Below are positions 17,963 through 26,460 of a DNA stretch of 64,000 nucleotides, piece by piece. The position numbers and the translations under genes were made by a program. The stretch is from Collinsella aerofaciens. Lineage in GTDB: Bacteria; Actinomycetota; Coriobacteriia; Coriobacteriales; Coriobacteriaceae. The notes below the pieces were generated by a model. It did not search any database, was not told the origin of the DNA, and saw nothing but the letters and a program-made list of their open reading frames with translations. How positions within the stretch are numbered: the first letter of the stretch is position 1; the number at the start of each line of letters is the position of its first letter. The stretch lies in the NCBI RefSeq assembly GCF_028206995.1, contig NZ_JAQLFL010000007.1, positions 69,980 through 133,979 of the forward strand, given 5' to 3'.

Positions 17963-18670
17963 TTACTCAGCCAGGAAGTCACGCTGGACAGCGGGATCGA
18001 CCTTGACGCCAGGGCCCATGGTGGAAGACACGGAGATGGACTTGACGTACTTGCCCTTAGCAGAAGAGGGCTTGACGCGCAGAATCTCGGTGTACAGGGC
18101 AGCGTAGTTCTCGACGAGCTGCTGCTCAGAGAAGGACTTCTTGCCCAGGGGCACGTGGCAGATGCCGTAGCGGTCGGCGCGGTACTCAACGCGGCCAGCC
18201 TTGAGCTCGGAGACCATCTTGGCGACGTCCATGGTCACGGTGCCGAGCTTGGGGTTCGGCATGAGGCCACGGGGACCAAGGATCTTACCGATGCGGCCAA
18301 CCTTGGCCATCATGTTCGGCGTAGCGATAGCGGCGTCGAAGTTGATCTCGCCCTTCTGAATCTGGGCGACGAGCTCGTCGGAACCGATGATGTCGGCGCC
18401 GGCAGCCTCAGCCTCACGGGCCTTCTCGCCCTCGGCGAAGACGGCAACACGAACGGTCTTGCCGGTGCCGTGGGGCAGGGAGATGGAACCACGGATGTTC
18501 TGGTCAGCCTTACGAGTATCGATGCCCAGACGGAAGTGAGCCTCGACGGTCTCGTCGAACTTGGCGGTGTCGAGCTCCTTGATGAGCTTGGCAGCCTGAA
18601 GGGGGGTGTAGAGCGTGGCGCGGTCGATCTTCTCGGCAGCGGCGTTATAGCTCTTACCATGCTTAGCCAT
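17963..18670 (-). CDS. rplA: 50S ribosomal protein L1
   Basis: The protein has 235 residues, standard for L1: [37 protein letters not shown], and the signature [20 protein letters not shown], then KLGTVT. L1 binds 23S rRNA at the mobile stalk and can repress its own operon. The ATG at 18670 is 8 nt from AGGAGG, while the ATG at 18674-18676 would be only 2 nt away. The 117-bp gap after rplK holds two small hairpins (GTGTG/CACAC and an AACGGGC-type stem) that could be the regulatory site. Confidence 0.97.
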   Translation of the reverse strand: MAKHGKSYNAAAEKIDRATLYTPLQAAKLIKELDTAKFDETVEAHFRLGIDTRKADQNIRGSISLPHGTGKTVRVAVFAEGEKAREAEAAGADIIGSDELVAQIQKGEINFDAAIATPNMMAKVGRIGKILGPRGLMPNPKLGTVTMDVAKMVSELKAGRVEYRADRYGICHVPLGKKSFSEQQLVENYAALYTEILRVKPSSAKGKYVKSISVSSTMGPGVKVDPAVQRDFLAE

Positions 18671-18787
18671 GTGCATTACCTCCTGTGGTTAAACGGGCGT
18701 GAGCCCTCCCACATCGTATCGTGTGCCCTATTGCACACATTTAACGGGCGCCCCGGTCGGAGCACCCGCCGTTACCATAAGAAATCG

Positions 18788-19216
18788 CTACTCAGCGATG
18801 GTGACGCCCATGGAACGGGCGGTACCGGCGATGATCTTCTTGGCGGCGTCAATGTCGTTGGCATTGAGGTCCGGCATCTTGATCTCGGCGATCTTGGTGA
18901 GCTGCTCCTGGGAGAGCTGACCAACCTTGTCAGCCTGGGGCTTAGCGGAACCAGACTTGAGGTTCAACTCCTTCTTGATAAGGTGAGCCGCCGGCGGGGT
19001 CTTGGTGATGAAGGAGAAGGACTTGTCCTCGTAGACAGAGATCTCAACGGGGATGATGTCACCCTTCTTGTCCTGCGTCTCGGCGTTAAAGGCCTGGCAG
19101 AACTGCATGATGTTCACGCCAGCAGCGCCCAGGGCGGGGCCGACGGGAGGAGCGGGGTTTGCTGCACCAGCAGGAATCTGGAGCTTAATGACGTTGGCAA
19201 CCTTCTTCTCAGCCAT
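18788..19216 (-). CDS. rplK: 50S ribosomal protein L11
   Basis: The protein has 142 residues. The N-terminal [20 protein letters not shown] and [12 protein letters not shown] are diagnostic of L11, and the C-terminal rRNA-binding part ends [11 protein letters not shown]. It forms the GTPase-associated centre base with 23S rRNA. Start at 19216 with AAAGGA 6 nt upstream. Part of secE-nusG-rplK-rplA. Confidence 0.97.
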   Translation of the reverse strand: MAEKKVANVIKLQIPAGAANPAPPVGPALGAAGVNIMQFCQAFNAETQDKKGDIIPVEISVYEDKSFSFITKTPPAAHLIKKELNLKSGSAKPQADKVGQLSQEQLTKIAEIKMPDLNANDIDAAKKIIAGTARSMGVTIAE

Positions 19217-19336
19217 GGTCATTCCTTTCGAATCACGAGTGTGAAGTACTTGCTATATCGTAAGCACGCACGTGTTAGAAGCACTCCTGAGATGAGCAGT
19301 CACAGAAGAAGCACGCTCGCGCGAACGGACGAAAAC

Positions 19337-19873
19337 TTAAGCGATGACAGCGACCTGGTTAAAGTCGAGCTCGACCGGCGTCTCGCGGCCAAAGATCATC
19401 AGCGTGACCTTGAGCTTGCCAGCCTCGGTGTTAACCTCGGAGACCTTGCCATCAAAGTCGGTAAGCGGGCCATCGGTGACGCGGACGGACGTACCGACCT
19501 CAATATCAACCGAGGTGCGCTTGGGCGAATCGCCCTTACCGGGACGACGAGTCATCTTGTTGTACTCGTCGCGGGAAAGCGGAGCGGGCTTGCCGTTGCC
19601 GCCTAGGAAACCGGTGACGCCAGGCGTGTTACGAACACACGTCCAAGCATCGTCATCCATCTCCATGCGGACCAGGACATAACCCGGGAAGATCTTGGAA
19701 TCCTTGGTCTCACGCTTGCCACCCTCTTTAATCTCGGTGACGCGCTCCATAGGAATCTCGATATCAAAGATACGGTCCTGCATGCCCATAGTCTCGATTC
19801 GATGCTCGAGATCGGACTTAACGCGGTTCTCGTATCCAGAGTAAGTGTGAACGACGTACCAACGCTTAGACAT
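19337..19873 (-). CDS. nusG: Transcription antitermination/termination factor NusG
   Basis: The protein has 178 residues. The NGN domain ([20 protein letters not shown] ... [15 protein letters not shown]) and a C-terminal KOW domain ([22 protein letters not shown]) are both complete. It binds RNA polymerase and links it to ribosomes or Rho. The start is 3 nt from the secE stop, as in the conserved secE-nusG pair. Confidence 0.97.
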   Translation of the reverse strand: MSKRWYVVHTYSGYENRVKSDLEHRIETMGMQDRIFDIEIPMERVTEIKEGGKRETKDSKIFPGYVLVRMEMDDDAWTCVRNTPGVTGFLGGNGKPAPLSRDEYNKMTRRPGKGDSPKRTSVDIEVGTSVRVTDGPLTDFDGKVSEVNTEAGKLKVTLMIFGRETPVELDFNQVAVIA

Positions 19874-19876
19874 GGT

Positions 19877-20215
19877 TTAGCCCCTCAATCCAGAGAACAG
19901 AGCAAGAGCCTCGCCAAAGCCAGCATCGAGCAGAGCGATGACGACGCCGACGACGATCAGAGAAGCGCAAACAACAACCGAGTAGTTCACGAGCTCCTTC
20001 TTATCGGGCCACGTGACACGCTTCATCTCGGACTTGACCGAAGCGAAATACTTCTTGGTGCGGGCGAAGAAACCAGGCTTCTCGTTCTTCTTGGACTTCG
20101 CAGCCTTCTCGTTCTTCTTGGCAACGGCCTTCTTGGCCTCAACCTTGGAGTTGGCGGCAGCTTTGTTGGCAGGTGCCGGCTGCTGAGCCTTCTTCTTGTT
20201 CTTCTTGTTGGCCAT
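19877..20215 (-). CDS. secE: Preprotein translocase subunit SecE
   Basis: The protein has 112 residues. A Lys/Ala-rich N-terminal extension of about 55 residues precedes the conserved amphipathic helix (VKSEMKRVTWPDKKELVNYS) and one membrane segment (VVVCASLIVVGVVIALLDAG). It stabilises SecY in the translocon. The long basic tail is typical of actinobacterial SecE. Forms an operon with nusG. Confidence 0.95.
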   Translation of the reverse strand: MANKKNKKKAQQPAPANKAAANSKVEAKKAVAKKNEKAAKSKKNEKPGFFARTKKYFASVKSEMKRVTWPDKKELVNYSVVVCASLIVVGVVIALLDAGFGEALALFSGLRG

Positions 20216-20291
20216 TTGGGTTACCTCCGCGCAATGCGCTTATACATGAGTAAACCGTAAGCCCCCAAGTGGGAGCTTACGGAATAATGAC

Positions 20292-20367
20292 TGGCACGCC
20301 AGGAAGGACTCGAACCCTCAACACTCGGTTTTGGAGACCGATGCTCTACCAATTGAACTACTGGCGT
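20292..20367 (-). tRNA. tRNA-Trp (CCA)
   Basis: 76 nt cloverleaf read on the minus strand; acceptor ACGCCAG pairs with CTGGCGT, encoded 3' CCA, anticodon loop CTCCAAA with CCA. It lies between rpmG and secE, the common bacterial order. Confidence 0.95.
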
Positions 20368-20380
20368 ATGTGACTAGAGA

Positions 20381-20530
20381 CTAGCGAGTCTCTTTGTGCA
20401 GCGTGTGGTGACGGCACCAGGGGCAATACTTCTTGATCTCCATACGATCAGGCATGGTCGACTTGTTCTTGGTGGTCGTATAGTTGCGGCGCTTGCACTC
20501 AGTGCACGCAAGAGTAACTAGAGTACGCAT
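20381..20530 (-). CDS. rpmG: 50S ribosomal protein L33
   Basis: A small gene of 49 residues. The sequence [20 protein letters not shown], then [19 protein letters not shown] is a standard L33 with both CxxC pairs (CTEC and CPWC), so it is the zinc-binding type. It ends HHTLHKETR. First gene of the rpmG-tRNA-Trp-secE-nusG unit, 14 nt before the tRNA. Confidence 0.97.
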   Translation of the reverse strand: MRTLVTLACTECKRRNYTTTKNKSTMPDRMEIKKYCPWCRHHTLHKETR

Positions 20531-20575
20531 GTATCCTGAACCTTTCATTTCCGCCCCGTACGGGCACGAGTTGTT

Positions 20576-20605
20576 ACTTTATCAGCTCCACGTAAGTGCT
20601 GTCAA
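20576..20605 (-). promoter_or_regulatory. Promoter of the rpmG-secE-nusG unit
   Basis: On the minus strand TTGACA, 18-nt spacer, TAAAGT. The sequence just upstream and over the -35 (GAGGTTTTCATTGACAGC) is almost the same as at the tRNA-Tyr/tuf promoter (22407-22436). Confidence 0.7.
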
Positions 20606-20750
20606 TGAAAACCTCGAGTCAATTGGTTCTCGGTGGATCCATTCATATTTGGAACACATCAATGAAGCCATCGAGAGCTAATCGACGGTGCATCCAGGAC
20701 CATTATCGATCCTCTCGACACCAGCAACGGCTCAATATCCATTGCAGAAA

Positions 20751-20782
20751 AGAACCCGGCACCCATATAAGTGCCGGGTTCT
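20751..20782 (-). terminator. Terminator of tuf
   Basis: Stem AGAACCCGGCAC / GTGCCGGGTTCT, 28 nt past the tuf stop, followed on the minus strand by TTTCTGC. Confidence 0.88.
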
Positions 20783-20809
20783 CTAAGTCAGCTATATCAA
20801 AGAGCTAAT

Positions 20810-22000
20810 TTACTCAATGATCGTGGAGACGATGCCCGAACCGACGGTGTGGCCACCCTCGCGGATAGCGAAGCGCAGGCCCTCCTCCATGGCGATCGGG
20901 TGGATGAGGTCGCCCTCGATGGTGATGTGGTCACCAGGCATAGCCATCTCGGTGCCCTCGGGGAGCTTGACCGTACCGGTAACGTCGGTGGTACGGAAGT
21001 AGAACTGAGGACGATAACCATCGAAGAACGGGGTGTGACGGCCGCCCTCCTCCTTGGTCAGAACGTAGATCTCGCCGGTGAACTTGGTGTGCGGGGTAAC
21101 CGAACCGGGCTTGCAGAGAACCTGGCCGCGCTCGATGTCCTCACGCTTGATGCCGCGGAGCAGCAGACCGACGTTGTCGCCAGCCTCGCAGAAGTCCATG
21201 GACTTACGGAACATCTCGATACCGGTAACGACGGTGTTCTGGGTATCCTTGATGCCGACGATCTCGACGGGCTCGTTGAGCTTGAGCTCACCGCGCTCGA
21301 CACGGCCAGTAGCAACGGTACCACGGCCGGAGATGGTCATAACGTCCTCAACGGCCATCAGGAACGGGAGGTCGTTGTTACGAGCAGGCGTCGGGATGTA
21401 CTCGTCGACGGCCTTCATGAGCTCGCGAATGGCGTCCATCCACTTGGCGTCGCCCTCGAGAGCGCCCAGAGCGGAGCCACGGATGACGGGGATGTCGTCG
21501 CCGGGGAAATCGTACTCGGAGAGGAGCTCACGGGTCTCCATCTCGACGAGGTCGATGAGCTCGTCATCGTCGACCATGTCGCACTTGTTCAGGAAGACGA
21601 CGATGTAGGGAACGCCGACCTGACGGGCGAGCAGGATGTGCTCGCGGGTCTGAGCCATGGGGCCGTCGGTAGCAGCGATGACCAGGATAGCGCCGTCCAT
21701 CTGAGCAGCGCCGGAGATCATGTTCTTGACGTAGTCAGCGTGGCCCGGGCAGTCAACGTGAGCGTAGTGACGGGCAGCGGTCTCGTACTCAACGTGGGAG
21801 ACGGAAATCGTAATGCCGCGCTCGCGCTCCTCGGGAGCCTTGTCGATGTTCTCGAACGCAGTGAAGTCAGCCTTGCAGCCCTCGGTCTCGGAGAGAACCT
21901 TGGTGATGGCAGCGGTCAGCGTGGTCTTGCCGTGGTCGACGTGACCAATGGTGCCGATGTTAACATGCGGCTTAGTGCGCTCAAACTTCTCTTTGGCCAT
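20810..22000 (-). CDS. tuf: Elongation factor Tu
   Basis: The protein has 396 residues, full length. G motifs [14 protein letters not shown] and NKCDMVDD, the effector region [17 protein letters not shown], and the C-terminal [20 protein letters not shown] are all present. It delivers aminoacyl-tRNA to the ribosome. AGGAGGG precedes the ATG. It follows three tRNA genes on the same strand, as in tRNA-tufB operons, with a hairpin at 22055-22085 between. Confidence 0.98.
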   Translation of the reverse strand: MAKEKFERTKPHVNIGTIGHVDHGKTTLTAAITKVLSETEGCKADFTAFENIDKAPEERERGITISVSHVEYETAARHYAHVDCPGHADYVKNMISGAAQMDGAILVIAATDGPMAQTREHILLARQVGVPYIVVFLNKCDMVDDDELIDLVEMETRELLSEYDFPGDDIPVIRGSALGALEGDAKWMDAIRELMKAVDEYIPTPARNNDLPFLMAVEDVMTISGRGTVATGRVERGELKLNEPVEIVGIKDTQNTVVTGIEMFRKSMDFCEAGDNVGLLLRGIKREDIERGQVLCKPGSVTPHTKFTGEIYVLTKEEGGRHTPFFDGYRPQFYFRTTDVTGTVKLPEGTEMAMPGDHITIEGDLIHPIAMEEGLRFAIREGGHTVGSGIVSTIIE

Positions 22001-22054
22001 AAAGCCCTCCTCTTAACAGGTCGTCCCCGGACGGGACTTTGCCTTTATACCATA

Positions 22055-22085
22055 GTGGCCTCTCAACATACTATTGAGAAGCCAC
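22055..22085 (-). other. Hairpin between tRNA-Met and tuf
   Basis: Arms GTGGCtTCTCAATA / TgTTGAGAgGCCAC without a following T-run; may be a processing or stabilising structure that separates the tRNAs from tuf mRNA. Confidence 0.5.
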
Positions 22086-22096
22086 CGTGTTACCTA

Positions 22097-22173
22097 TGGT
22101 AGCGGTGACTGGATTCGAACCAGTGACGCCACGGGTATGAACCGTGTGCTCTAACCAACTGAGCTACACCGCC
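22097..22173 (-). tRNA. tRNA-Met (CAT)
   Basis: 77 nt; acceptor GGCGGTG / CACCGCT with encoded CCA; anticodon loop TTCATAC. The first acceptor pair is G-U and the D-arm is of elongator type. It is taken as elongator Met. Confidence 0.9.
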
Positions 22174-22176
22174 GGA

Positions 22177-22252
22177 TGGAGCCTGCAACCAGACTTGAAC
22201 TGGTGACCTCTTCGTTACCAACGAAGTGCTCTACCGACTGAGCTATACAGGC
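22177..22252 (-). tRNA. tRNA-Thr (GGT)
   Basis: 76 nt; acceptor GCCTGTA / TGCAGGC, encoded CCA, anticodon loop TTGGTAA. Spaced 3 nt from tRNA-Met. Confidence 0.93.
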
Positions 22253-22262
22253 ACTTGACGGG

Positions 22263-22344
22263 TGGGAGCTATAGGATTCGAACCTATGTAGGCAGAGCCA
22301 ACGGGTTTACAGCCCGTCCCCATTAACCACTCGGGCAAACTCCC
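22263..22344 (-). tRNA. tRNA-Tyr (GTA)
   Basis: 82 nt, with a long variable arm; acceptor GGGAGTT / AGCTCCC; anticodon loop CTGTAAA. The 3' end reads ACCC, so CCA is not fully encoded, unlike its neighbours. First gene of the tRNA-Tyr-Thr-Met-tuf unit. Confidence 0.92.
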
Positions 22345-22406
22345 AATCGTTCAAGTATCCGCAGGTCCTTTGGTCTTTTGGACCGCCGCCCCCGCGAACG
22401 AAGAAG

Positions 22407-22436
22407 ATAATACGATGCCACCTTGGGGGCTGTCAA
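22407..22436 (-). promoter_or_regulatory. Promoter of the tRNA-Tyr-Thr-Met-tuf unit
   Basis: Consensus TTGACA, 18-nt spacer, TATTAT on the minus strand. The upstream GAGGTTTTC block is shared with the rpmG promoter. Confidence 0.8.
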
Positions 22437-22668
22437 CGAAAACCTCTAGATACACGGTGCCGGGCGTATCTATATAGCCGTGACCTGCGGTTTTATTGAG
22501 TTTGGATATGAAGGACAGTGGTTTTGGATACTGAGGTGACGTTTCCCAAGGTAATACTTTGCTGTAGTGGAGTACACCTTCAGTATCGAACTTCGATACC
22601 AGCTTATTTGCACCTATATATAGGTCGAGATCGGGGCTGCCCAGACAGAAGATTGCTCTTCCCAGGCA

Positions 22669-22818
22669 AAATCGAGCGTGGATTTTCTTCCGTTTGAAAT
22701 CGAGCGTGGATAATCTCCCACTTTGCCGTGCCATCGAATCCAAAGTGGCAGATTATCCACGCTCATTCACTAGGCGGAAGATTTTCCACGCTCGTGTGTC
22801 CGATAATCCACGCTCGAT
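22669..22818. repeat. Nested compound palindrome with AATCGAGCGTGGAT blocks
   Basis: Two direct copies of ATCGAGCGTGGAT (about 22670 and 22698) are mirrored by three inverted copies ending TCCACGCTC (about 22757-22815). Inner pairs include GATAATCTCCCACTTTG with CAAAGTGGcAGATTATC, and GATTTTCTTCCG with CGGAAGATTTTC. The whole can fold into one long stem. No gene fits. Confidence 0.75.
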
Positions 22819-22847
22819 GACGATGACCAACCTCGCCCCGGCCTATG

Positions 22848-23062
22848 TCTCGACCTGTAACAGTAAGAGGGTTATTCCTCCCCTATCTGTTACAGATCGA
22901 GATGTTTCGCAGAAACCCCCGCTTACGTCTCATTCTGTAACAGTAAGAACGGTTTTCAGCCTCTTCGTGTTACGGATCGAGATGTTATCGGCCTTCCCTT
23001 GGCAATGTTTCGATCTGTAACTATAAGGAGGGTCTTCAGCCCACTCGTGTTACGGATCGAGA
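22848..23062. repeat. Hairpin array with exact 80-bp period (2.7 units)
   Basis: Units start at 22848, 22928 and 23008. In each, an arm of the type TCTCGATCTGTAAC lies at the unit start, a CTTCAGCC-like middle follows, and the complementary GTTACGGATCGAGA lies at unit position 42-55. The remaining 25 nt per unit differ. Together with the palindrome at 22669 it fills the space between the tRNA-Tyr promoter and tRNA-Thr. The part 22440-22668 shows only a small GTATCGAA/TTCGATAC hairpin. Confidence 0.8.
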
Positions 23063-23117
23063 CAAACCTGAAGCTTGGTTGGCGCCAAACACGCTGACTT
23101 ATAGACATAAATAGAAA

Positions 23118-23148
23118 CGGGCCCTGTCCCACAAGGGAACAGAGCCCG
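23118..23148 (-). terminator. Terminator of tRNA-Thr (TGT)
   Basis: Stem CGGGCTCTGTTCCC / GGGACAGGGCCCG with a T-rich tail (TTTCTATTT) on the minus strand, 10 nt past the tRNA. Confidence 0.85.
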
Positions 23149-23157
23149 AAACTCTCA

Positions 23158-23232
23158 TGGAGCCAGTGACAGGAATCGAACCTGCAACCCACTGATTACA
23201 AATCAGTTGCGCTACCGTTGCGCCACACTGGC
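23158..23232 (-). tRNA. tRNA-Thr (TGT)
   Basis: 75 nt; acceptor GCCAGTG / CACTGGC, encoded CCA, anticodon loop TTTGTAA. A stand-alone gene. Confidence 0.94.
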
Positions 23233-23384
23233 ACACTTGGCGCTTTCGCGCGAAGCCTGTTAAGAATAAAGGAATTACGGACGGGGCGCAACAGACCACA
23301 CGGCGTTATACAAATATGCAAAATCCAGCAACAACAGGTACCAGGCCCGTTCATTTCTGTCGGTTCGCCCTCAATCTCAAAACC

Positions 23385-23447
23385 ATTCGTCAGAACGAAT
23401 AGTTTTAATTACAATTGCTATATATAAAACTATTCGTTCTGACGAAG
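23385..23447 (+). promoter_or_regulatory. Twin-dyad operator upstream of the HTH-HipA gene
   Basis: A 22-bp inverted repeat (21 matches) with a 19-nt AT-rich spacer. Each arm holds its own dyad, TTCGT-caga-ACGAA (23386-23399) and TTCGT-tctg-ACGAA (23433-23446), 47 bp centre to centre. The right dyad ends 10 nt before the start codon, so binding would block expression. Likely bound by the HTH of the encoded protein itself. Confidence 0.7.
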
Positions 23448-23456
23448 GGTTTCGCG

Positions 23457-24797
23457 ATGCTTACTACCAAGGAAGCAGCCGAACTGCTCGGCATCACTCC
23501 GCGCAGGGTGCAGGAGCTCATAAAAAACGAAGCACTTGAGGCCCGCAAGGCTTCTGGTGTATGGCTCATCGACAAAGACAGCGTCGACACGCGACTCCGC
23601 TCCGTGACCAAAACGGGGGGACGTCCCCGCCGCGGCTACGGTAAGAGCGAGATCGCGTTCACCCTCATGAATCGCACGCACGAGGTCGCTCAGCTGGTCT
23701 ACAGCACATCGCGAAAAGACTTCACCCACATCGGCGCCGACGTCGATTACGCCCACGCCCCTATTGGAGTATTTGGCCCTAATAGCCCCATATCGCTCGA
23801 CTCCTTCCGCATCTGGTGGCGCGGCCGCGGTATCCCGCTCGCACGCATTGGGCTAGCCTCCCTGCTTGCAGAAGCCGCAGTCGATGTTCCCGATGAACTC
23901 GTACAGCGAAATCTTGGTCTCTCCTTATCCGACCAGTATTGGATAAGGCCCCAAGACTCCGGTCTCGCGTGGGAAGATATCAATTTCTTCAATAATGCTT
24001 TTGACGACGTCTCTCTCAGCATCGCGCCCTTCGCCCCAGAGGGCAAGGCAGCTGCCGCAAAGCCCGATAACACCTCGGACGGCAATCTTCAAAAGTACTG
24101 GACATGCGAGGATGACCGTCGAATCCTCCACAAGGCAGGTGCACATCTAAACCAGGAACCTTATAACGAGCTGGTGGCGACTGCACTTCACCGTCGCATC
24201 CTAAACGCTTGCGATTATGTGCCTTACTCGCTCGAGGGCACGGGCACTTCCGCCCTGAGCATATGCGATGTCTTCTTAACTGATGAAGAAGAGTATGTCC
24301 CTGCGTTCTATGTAAACCAGCATGCAAATGCAGACAAGCGACTAACCGATTACGAACGGTATGTAGCAAACTGCGAGGAGCTTGGAGCGACGGATATAAA
24401 AGACGCCCTTGACCGCATGATCGTGTGCGACGACATCATCGCCAACTACGATCGTCATTGGCGTAACTTTGGCCTTGTGCGAAACGTAAACACGCTAGCC
24501 TGCAGACCTGCCCCTATCTTCGATTCGGGCTCATCACTCTGGTGCAACATATCACTAGAGGAGCTTAGGGCGGGAGAGCACAGTTTTACCAGCGCACAAT
24601 TTCATTCAAGCCCCGCCAAACAAATGTTGCTCGTCGAGGACATGGGCTGGTTTGACGGCGACAAACTCGAGGGTTTCGTTGACGAGGCAATCGAAATCCT
24701 ATCCAAAAACGACGCTCTTACAGCGAGACTGCCTTATCTAAAAGAGGCGCTAACATGGCGCCTCGAAAGAATGATCGACATCGCTGAATGGAGTTAG
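23457..24797 (+). CDS. Excisionase-type HTH fused to HipA-like kinase domain
   Basis: The protein has 446 residues. Residues 1-45 (MLTTKEAAELLGITPRRVQE ... GVWLIDKDSV) are a MerR/excisionase-like helix-turn-helix. The C-terminal half resembles HipA-type kinases: KYWTCEDDRRILHKAG, EPYNELVATALHRRIL, the catalytic loop MIVCDDIIANYDRHWRNFG, and the metal site PIFDSGSSLW. HipA proteins phosphorylate targets such as GltX and cause growth arrest, and are normally paired with a separate HipB DNA-binding antitoxin. Here sensor and kinase seem joined in one chain, which would make it self-regulating; that is inference. Base composition is lower in GC than its neighbours. The ATG at 23457 is chosen over an upstream start lying in the operator. 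Confidence 0.7.
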   Translation: MLTTKEAAELLGITPRRVQELIKNEALEARKASGVWLIDKDSVDTRLRSVTKTGGRPRRGYGKSEIAFTLMNRTHEVAQLVYSTSRKDFTHIGADVDYAHAPIGVFGPNSPISLDSFRIWWRGRGIPLARIGLASLLAEAAVDVPDELVQRNLGLSLSDQYWIRPQDSGLAWEDINFFNNAFDDVSLSIAPFAPEGKAAAAKPDNTSDGNLQKYWTCEDDRRILHKAGAHLNQEPYNELVATALHRRILNACDYVPYSLEGTGTSALSICDVFLTDEEEYVPAFYVNQHANADKRLTDYERYVANCEELGATDIKDALDRMIVCDDIIANYDRHWRNFGLVRNVNTLACRPAPIFDSGSSLWCNISLEELRAGEHSFTSAQFHSSPAKQMLLVEDMGWFDGDKLEGFVDEAIEILSKNDALTARLPYLKEALTWRLERMIDIAEWS

Positions 24798-24824
24798 CGA
24801 GACAGCATCGCCCCGCCAACTCCC

Positions 24825-25502
24825 CTACCTCCCGCGCAGAGCTTTAAGCTTGGCCAGGGCCTCGGGGCTTAGACGGCTGCCCAGGGTCATCTTGATCTGC
24901 GGGGCCTCCTCGGCCTCGTGCACGTCGTTGTCGATCTGTTTGATCTCGTCCACCAGCATACGGCTCGAGATGCGCGTGACACCCTTGCCCATGACGACGG
25001 CCTGGATCGTGCCGTCGCTCGATACCACGGAGCATGCGCGGCCTTCCTCGCGCGCCTCGGTGCAGAGCTTTTGCACCACGGTATCGGCTGAAACACCCGT
25101 CGGCGAGAACTCGATGCGCACGCCGCGGGCCGGCAGGTTGGGACGTTCACTGGAGATATTGCCCGCGCCGTCAAACACGATCACGGCCTCGTAACGGCCC
25201 TGGGCAAAGGCAGCAACGTCGTTGATGAGGGCGGTGCGCGCCATATCGTGGACGTCGCTGGAATACGGATCGTCGGAATGGTCGTACACGAGCTTTTCGT
25301 AGCGCGGCGTGCAGTGGATCACGTTGTAACCGTCGACCACCAGCAGCTCGGGCTTGTTGGAGTGCACCGTCGAGACTGGGTCGGCGATAGCCTGCGCAAA
25401 CGCATTGCCGCCCACGCCGTAGGTCGCGGCCGAAACAATCGGCTTGGCCGAGCCCTCGCCAAAGCGCTTGGCCTTGGACTTGGCACGGTTCTTCTTGGAC
25501 AT
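24825..25502 (-). CDS. NYN-domain (YacP-like) RNA-binding/nuclease protein
   Basis: The protein has 225 residues. A basic N-terminus (MSKKNRAKSKAKRFG) is followed by a PIN-like NYN domain: ELLVVDGYNVIH, RTALINDVAAFAQGRYEAVI, VFDGAG, and SADTVVQKLCTEAREEGRAC, then VVSSDGTIQ. The conserved Asp residues expected for metal binding are present. YacP-type proteins are linked to rRNA/tRNA processing and often follow rlmB, as here (3-nt gap). Its exact RNA target is unknown. Confidence 0.85.
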   Translation of the reverse strand: MSKKNRAKSKAKRFGEGSAKPIVSAATYGVGGNAFAQAIADPVSTVHSNKPELLVVDGYNVIHCTPRYEKLVYDHSDDPYSSDVHDMARTALINDVAAFAQGRYEAVIVFDGAGNISSERPNLPARGVRIEFSPTGVSADTVVQKLCTEAREEGRACSVVSSDGTIQAVVMGKGVTRISSRMLVDEIKQIDNDVHEAEEAPQIKMTLGSRLSPEALAKLKALRGR

Positions 25503-25505
25503 GCG

Positions 25506-26420
25506 CTACTCCTCCCCCATGAGCTCGCCGGCGTTGCGGCGCAGCCACTCAAAGCAGAGGGCCGTAGTCGCCTGGGCAACATTGAGGCTCTCGGTCATGC
25601 CGCGCTGGGGAAGCTTGGTCAAAAAGTCACATTTCTCGAGCACTAGACGCGAGATGCCGTCGCCCTCGGAGCCCATGACGAGCGCCACGCGACCCTCGAA
25701 GGGAGCATCCCAGCAACTGCCTTCGGCGTGCTCAGAGGCACCGCCCACCCAAAAGCCAGCGGCCTTGAGGTCATCGAGCGCACGGGCGATGTTGGGCACC
25801 TGCGCGATAGGCAGATGCATGACGGCGCCGGCTGAAGTCTTGTAGCTGCCCACGGTCACGCCGGCGGCACGCTTGTTGGCGATGATGACGCCGGCCGCGC
25901 CCACAACCTCGGCGGAGCGCACGATGGCGCCAAAGTTGCCGTCGTCAGTCACGTGGTCGAGCACCACGACAAGTGCCGGGCCCTCGCCTGCGCGGTCGAG
26001 AATATCGGCGACATCGGCATAGGGAAAGTTGCCAACCTCGAGCGCGATGCCCTGGTGGGCGCCATGGCTCGACAGCGCGTCGAGCTGCGCGCGCGGCACA
26101 TACTTAATGCGGACACCCGCGGCGTTGAGGTCGTCGACCAGGCGCGACAAAGCGGCATCGCGCTCCCCGCCCTCGGCAATGAGCGCGCACTTGATGGGAA
26201 AACCAGTGCGTAGCGCCTCGGCGGCAGCACGACGGCCTTCGATAAACTCGCCCTTGGGAGCCTGGACAGCGTCGCGGTTGCGATCGCGCTGCGGACGTGC
26301 GGCCTGGGCACGATCGCGCTGGCCCTTGGGAGCAGCAGCGCGGTCATTACGGCGAATCGAACGCGAGCCAGAAGCGGCCTGCTTGCCGCCACGAGGCGCA
26401 CGCTTGCGATTGTCGGCCAT
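25506..26420 (-). CDS. rlmB: 23S rRNA (guanosine-2'-O-)-methyltransferase RlmB
   Basis: The protein has 304 residues. An Arg/Ala-rich basic tail of about 60 residues precedes the L30e-like substrate domain (GRRAAAEALRTGFPIKCALI) and a SPOUT/TrmH catalytic domain with TDDGNFGAIVRSAEVVGAAG, VMGSEGDGISRLV and TESLNVAQATTALCFEWLR. It methylates G2251 of 23S rRNA. The start at 26420 follows GGAGG by 7 nt. Same transcription direction as cysS, but separated by a large hairpin element. Confidence 0.93.
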   Translation of the reverse strand: MADNRKRAPRGGKQAASGSRSIRRNDRAAAPKGQRDRAQAARPQRDRNRDAVQAPKGEFIEGRRAAAEALRTGFPIKCALIAEGGERDAALSRLVDDLNAAGVRIKYVPRAQLDALSSHGAHQGIALEVGNFPYADVADILDRAGEGPALVVVLDHVTDDGNFGAIVRSAEVVGAAGVIIANKRAAGVTVGSYKTSAGAVMHLPIAQVPNIARALDDLKAAGFWVGGASEHAEGSCWDAPFEGRVALVMGSEGDGISRLVLEKCDFLTKLPQRGMTESLNVAQATTALCFEWLRRNAGELMGEE

Positions 26421-26460
26421 AAAGCGACCTCCTAAATACAACTATCAAACGAAACAAATA

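Noticed and set aside
22351..22743. A 130-codon open frame on the minus strand beside tRNA-Tyr
   Set aside because: It covers the tRNA-tuf promoter and part of the nested palindrome, has no ribosome site and resembles no family.
22848..23062. CRISPR array
   Set aside because: Only 2.7 units, each a self-complementary hairpin; the 80-bp period and lack of any cas gene do not fit.
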